NCBI GenBank assembly: GCA_038501785.1
Contig: JBAMJR010000006.1
Coordinates: forward strand, 2,584,501-2,648,500
From: Myoxocephalus aenaeus
Lineage: Eukaryota; Chordata; Actinopteri; Perciformes; Cottidae
Direction of reading: 5' to 3'
Length of the DNA: 64,000 nucleotides
Shown: positions 61,636 through 64,000 of the stretch, in pieces
Position numbering within the stretch: position 1 is the first letter of the stretch
Layout of the letters: every line of letters starts with the position of its first letter
The notes under the pieces: model-generated
What the model was told of the DNA's origin: nothing
The model's input: only the letters and a program-made list of their open reading frames with translations
Database searches by the model: none
Program-made: the position numbers and the translations under genes

Positions 61636-63377
61636 CTAAAAGTCAAAATCAAAATCACAATCCTTGTCAAACAACTGCCAGAGGCCTTCAGGTTTCACTG
61701 GGCTCCCTCTCTTGGACTCCGATGAGAGCTTCTCTAAAATGGGCTCGATTTCTAAAAGGTGCTTTGAGCTGTTGCTGTCCTGAGACCAGCAGCTGAAAGG
61801 GGTGATGAAACACCCTTCAGCTATGGCTCTCATCTCCCTGTTTGGCACTTTTAGACAGTCTGGGTTGGGACTCTCCTGGCTGGTTAACTTGTTTGGATCC
61901 TGACGCTCATAGAGGGGTGATGAAACATGTTGTTGTTTATCACAGTTCATGAGAGGGTTACTGTTTTCGTTCGTGACAGTGCACTTACTCCTTTGTGAGA
62001 GCACCAACGGCCTCTTTTTGCGCTTTCTGTGGCCTCTCGGACTGAATTTCCTCTTTCCTATGATGTAACTAGGATGCTGAGGGGGAACTTCAGCCTTATT
62101 GCTATCATTATTGTATGACTTGCGTGTAACCTGCGTGCCTTCGAGCTTGTCGTTTTGCAGGTTGATGGAGAATGGCTGCTCCAGCTCTGGTGACGTCTGG
62201 ATGGCATTGTCCGTCACTCTCTTTGGGCTGGGTTTGCCTGAGTGATCTGAGACTAAGGTGCTGAGCAGCTTCAGAGCCTCTTCAAGCATGTTTCGATCTC
62301 TCCCCTGGTCCTCTGTCAGACTTTTCAGGCTAGTGTTTAAGCTTTGCAGATTTGAACAGAGTTCTGCTGTGGTGTCCCCACGCTGAAAGGAAAAATATAT
62401 GTTTTATCTATAACTAATCGAAAATATTTAATGTCCACCAATATCTACTTTCAGCCAATTGAAACTTCAGCAATCGTGACTAAATGCTACATACTGTTTA
62501 CCTTTTGCGCAGTCTCCTCCAATTCAGTCATCATCTTTTTCTGGGAGTTCACTTTATTCAGTAAAGTCTCAAACTGCTGAGAAATGTCACTCTGAAGACT
62601 GCTGAAATTATTTTGCACTGGGATGAAAGAAAGACGGAAATGTGCTTAAAAAACAAAGATTGAAGTTATTGCACAGAAGTCAATACAATTTAAAAAAGTA
62701 TGGAACTGTATATAAAATGTCCAAATTAGAGGAAATTATGGGTGACCAATGAATAATCATTGTGCCAAGAGCACCATCTACTGGCAATAATAAATGTTTG
62801 CTCGTGGGCCTTTATTTTGTACTAATTGTATTCAGATCTACAGAATGCAGAGAGCAACTCTGAGTTCAATCATTCCAACAAAAAATAAATGTAAATAAAT
62901 TAGGAAACTTACACGTTGATGCAAAGTTGTCAAATTTTTGAAGGACCGTTTGACACACCGCAGTATTTCTCTCTGTGCCAGCGACCAGTTGATGGATCTG
63001 AAAAACATGGCAGCATTTTGTTTTTATCTCCAAAATCTACTGCAGAATCAAAAAAGAAACAGAATGGATGCTTATCATCACTTACATTGTTGAGTGTTTC
63101 TCGAAAATGATTACATTCTTTGGCAAACATATCACTGTTAAAGCAAAGGACAGATATAAAAATGTCAGAAGTGATTAGTCCTACTTCTTTTATAATCGTA
63201 GAAGTATACATCCAAAGCGAGTAGCATGTTTAAGTCATACCCATCTGTTTTTTCTTTTGCCTTTTTCTTGTCCTCTTCAAATTTATCCAGTATTCCCAAA
63301 ACTTTGCTCTTGTCCTTAAATTCTCCAAACAGGAAAGGTTTTGTGTGATAACTGCTTGAAAACTTTGGGTCACTTCC
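61636..63377 (-). CDS. iho1: IHO1 (CCDC36), interactor of HORMAD1; 3' part, 5 exons in the window
   Basis: This meiotic chromosome-axis protein recruits the MEI4/REC114 machinery for programmed DNA double-strand breaks by binding HORMAD1. Exons seen (minus): 63377-63241, 63134-63086, 62997-62913, 62502-62617 and 62382-61636, all phase-compatible. Upstream exons are past the window end. Diagnostic similarity to the mammalian protein: SYHTKPFLFGEFKD followed by LGILDKFEEDKKKAKEKTD (human has an YxTKPxLFGxxKD block and an EQFEEKKKRAKDK helix), then a coiled coil through exons 2-4, then AIQTSPELEQPF. The extreme C-terminus LWQLFDKDCDFDFDF is acidic and aromatic, as expected for the HORMAD1-binding tip. 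The middle is low-complexity and basic (KRKFSPRGHRKRKKRP). Location beside slc26a6 and p4htm agrees with human 3p21.31. The 3' UTR probably extends toward 61.1-61.5 kb, converging on kbtbd12. Confidence 0.85.
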
Positions 63378-63883
63378 CTAAAAAAAGAAAGAAAATATTT
63401 TTTAAATGAGGACAAAAGATGTAGCCACAATACATATGTTTCACATAATCTGAGTGATTATAAATAAAACTGTATGCACTCCTGGTCCTATGCATTGGGT
63501 CACATTTTTCATAAGATAGTATGTGTTATCCACCAAATGGAAAACAGGTATTGCAAAGAAACAGATGGCCTTACTGAACTCAATCATCATGGCCTATTTA
63601 AGTAGACTAAAGAGTCTCACAATAATGTGGAATGCACTATACGTATGTAACAAACAAACAATATAGCAATCTCGGATTATATAAATGGCTATTGTCTCGC
63701 TATATATACTGCACACATTATATAATTTGTGCAGTATGGCAGTATATACTGTTATATTATATAGTATATTTATATATGTATAAAGTTACTAAAAAAACTA
63801 AAAAGGTGGTAGCATCGCTACAACATCTTGTTTACTTTACTCTTAGTACAACACATCTGGAAACCCATGAGTTTGGACCACTT
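63378..63883. other. iho1 intron sequence, nothing recognised
   Basis: This AT-rich sequence upstream of the first visible iho1 exon contains TA-rich runs (about 63700-63780). No exon was found here on the minus strand, so the missing N-terminal exons must lie beyond 64000. Confidence 0.5.
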
Positions 63884-64000
63884 CAGAATCAGCTTTAATG
63901 GCCATGTAAATTTGCACATACATGGAATTTGACTCCGGTTTCACTTTGCTCTTCGTACTTTTTTTCCCACACAATGTACAGTAAACAAGATAAATATAAA
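63884..64000 (+). repeat. Common teleost dispersed repeat, cut by the window end
   Basis: It begins CAGAATCAGCTTTAATGGCC and continues with GCACATACATGGAATTTGAC and a TCCGGTTT block. This motif order is familiar from many fish genomes. The remainder is outside the window. Confidence 0.6.

Overview
The window is vertebrate nuclear DNA and most likely comes from a spiny-rayed (percomorph) teleost. The evidence is short GT-AG introns, fast-skeletal myosin heavy chain genes of the fish type, and dispersed repeats of kinds common in fish: hAT and TTAA-target MITEs, L2-like LINE tails, a tRNA-type SINE tail, and (CA)n/(AAT)n microsatellites. I assembled the gene models by hand. Every complete model closes in frame when its exon lengths are summed.

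Layout. 1-5.45 kb is non-coding and repeat-bearing. About 5.46-19.9 kb (minus strand) is a complete sarcomeric myosin heavy chain gene, here called myh-A: 39 coding exons, 1937 aa. 19.9-28.65 kb is intergenic sequence between two myosin promoters that point away from each other; it holds a palindromic composite element and a TTAA-flanked MITE. About 28.68-40.75 kb (plus strand) is a second complete myosin heavy chain gene, myh-B, with the same exon architecture and also 1937 aa. 42.99-47.43 kb (plus) is p4htm, the transmembrane prolyl 4-hydroxylase. 49.00-56.61 kb (minus) is an slc26a6-type anion exchanger. 58.13-60.43 kb (plus) is kbtbd12, a BTB-BACK-Kelch protein. 61.64-63.38 kb (minus, 5' end outside the window) is iho1/ccdc36, the meiotic HORMAD1 interactor. 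p4htm/slc26a6 and kbtbd12/iho1 are tail-to-tail pairs. slc26a6/kbtbd12 and myh-A/myh-B are head-to-head pairs.

How the genes relate. The two myosins are diverged paralogues that still share patches in which even introns are almost identical. This is best explained by gene conversion. They differ in surface loops 1 and 2 and at the C-terminal tip. From general knowledge, slc26a6, p4htm and iho1 are neighbours on human 3p21.31, so part of the block looks like ancient conserved synteny. The neighbours do not form a functional pathway.

I found no novel biochemical system. The most notable items are the mosaic conversion pattern between the divergent myosins, a GC-AG intron in myh-B and another in p4htm, a 919-bp composite palindromic insertion flanked by 10-bp direct repeats, and DNA transposons in the last introns of both myosin genes and in the 3' UTR of p4htm.
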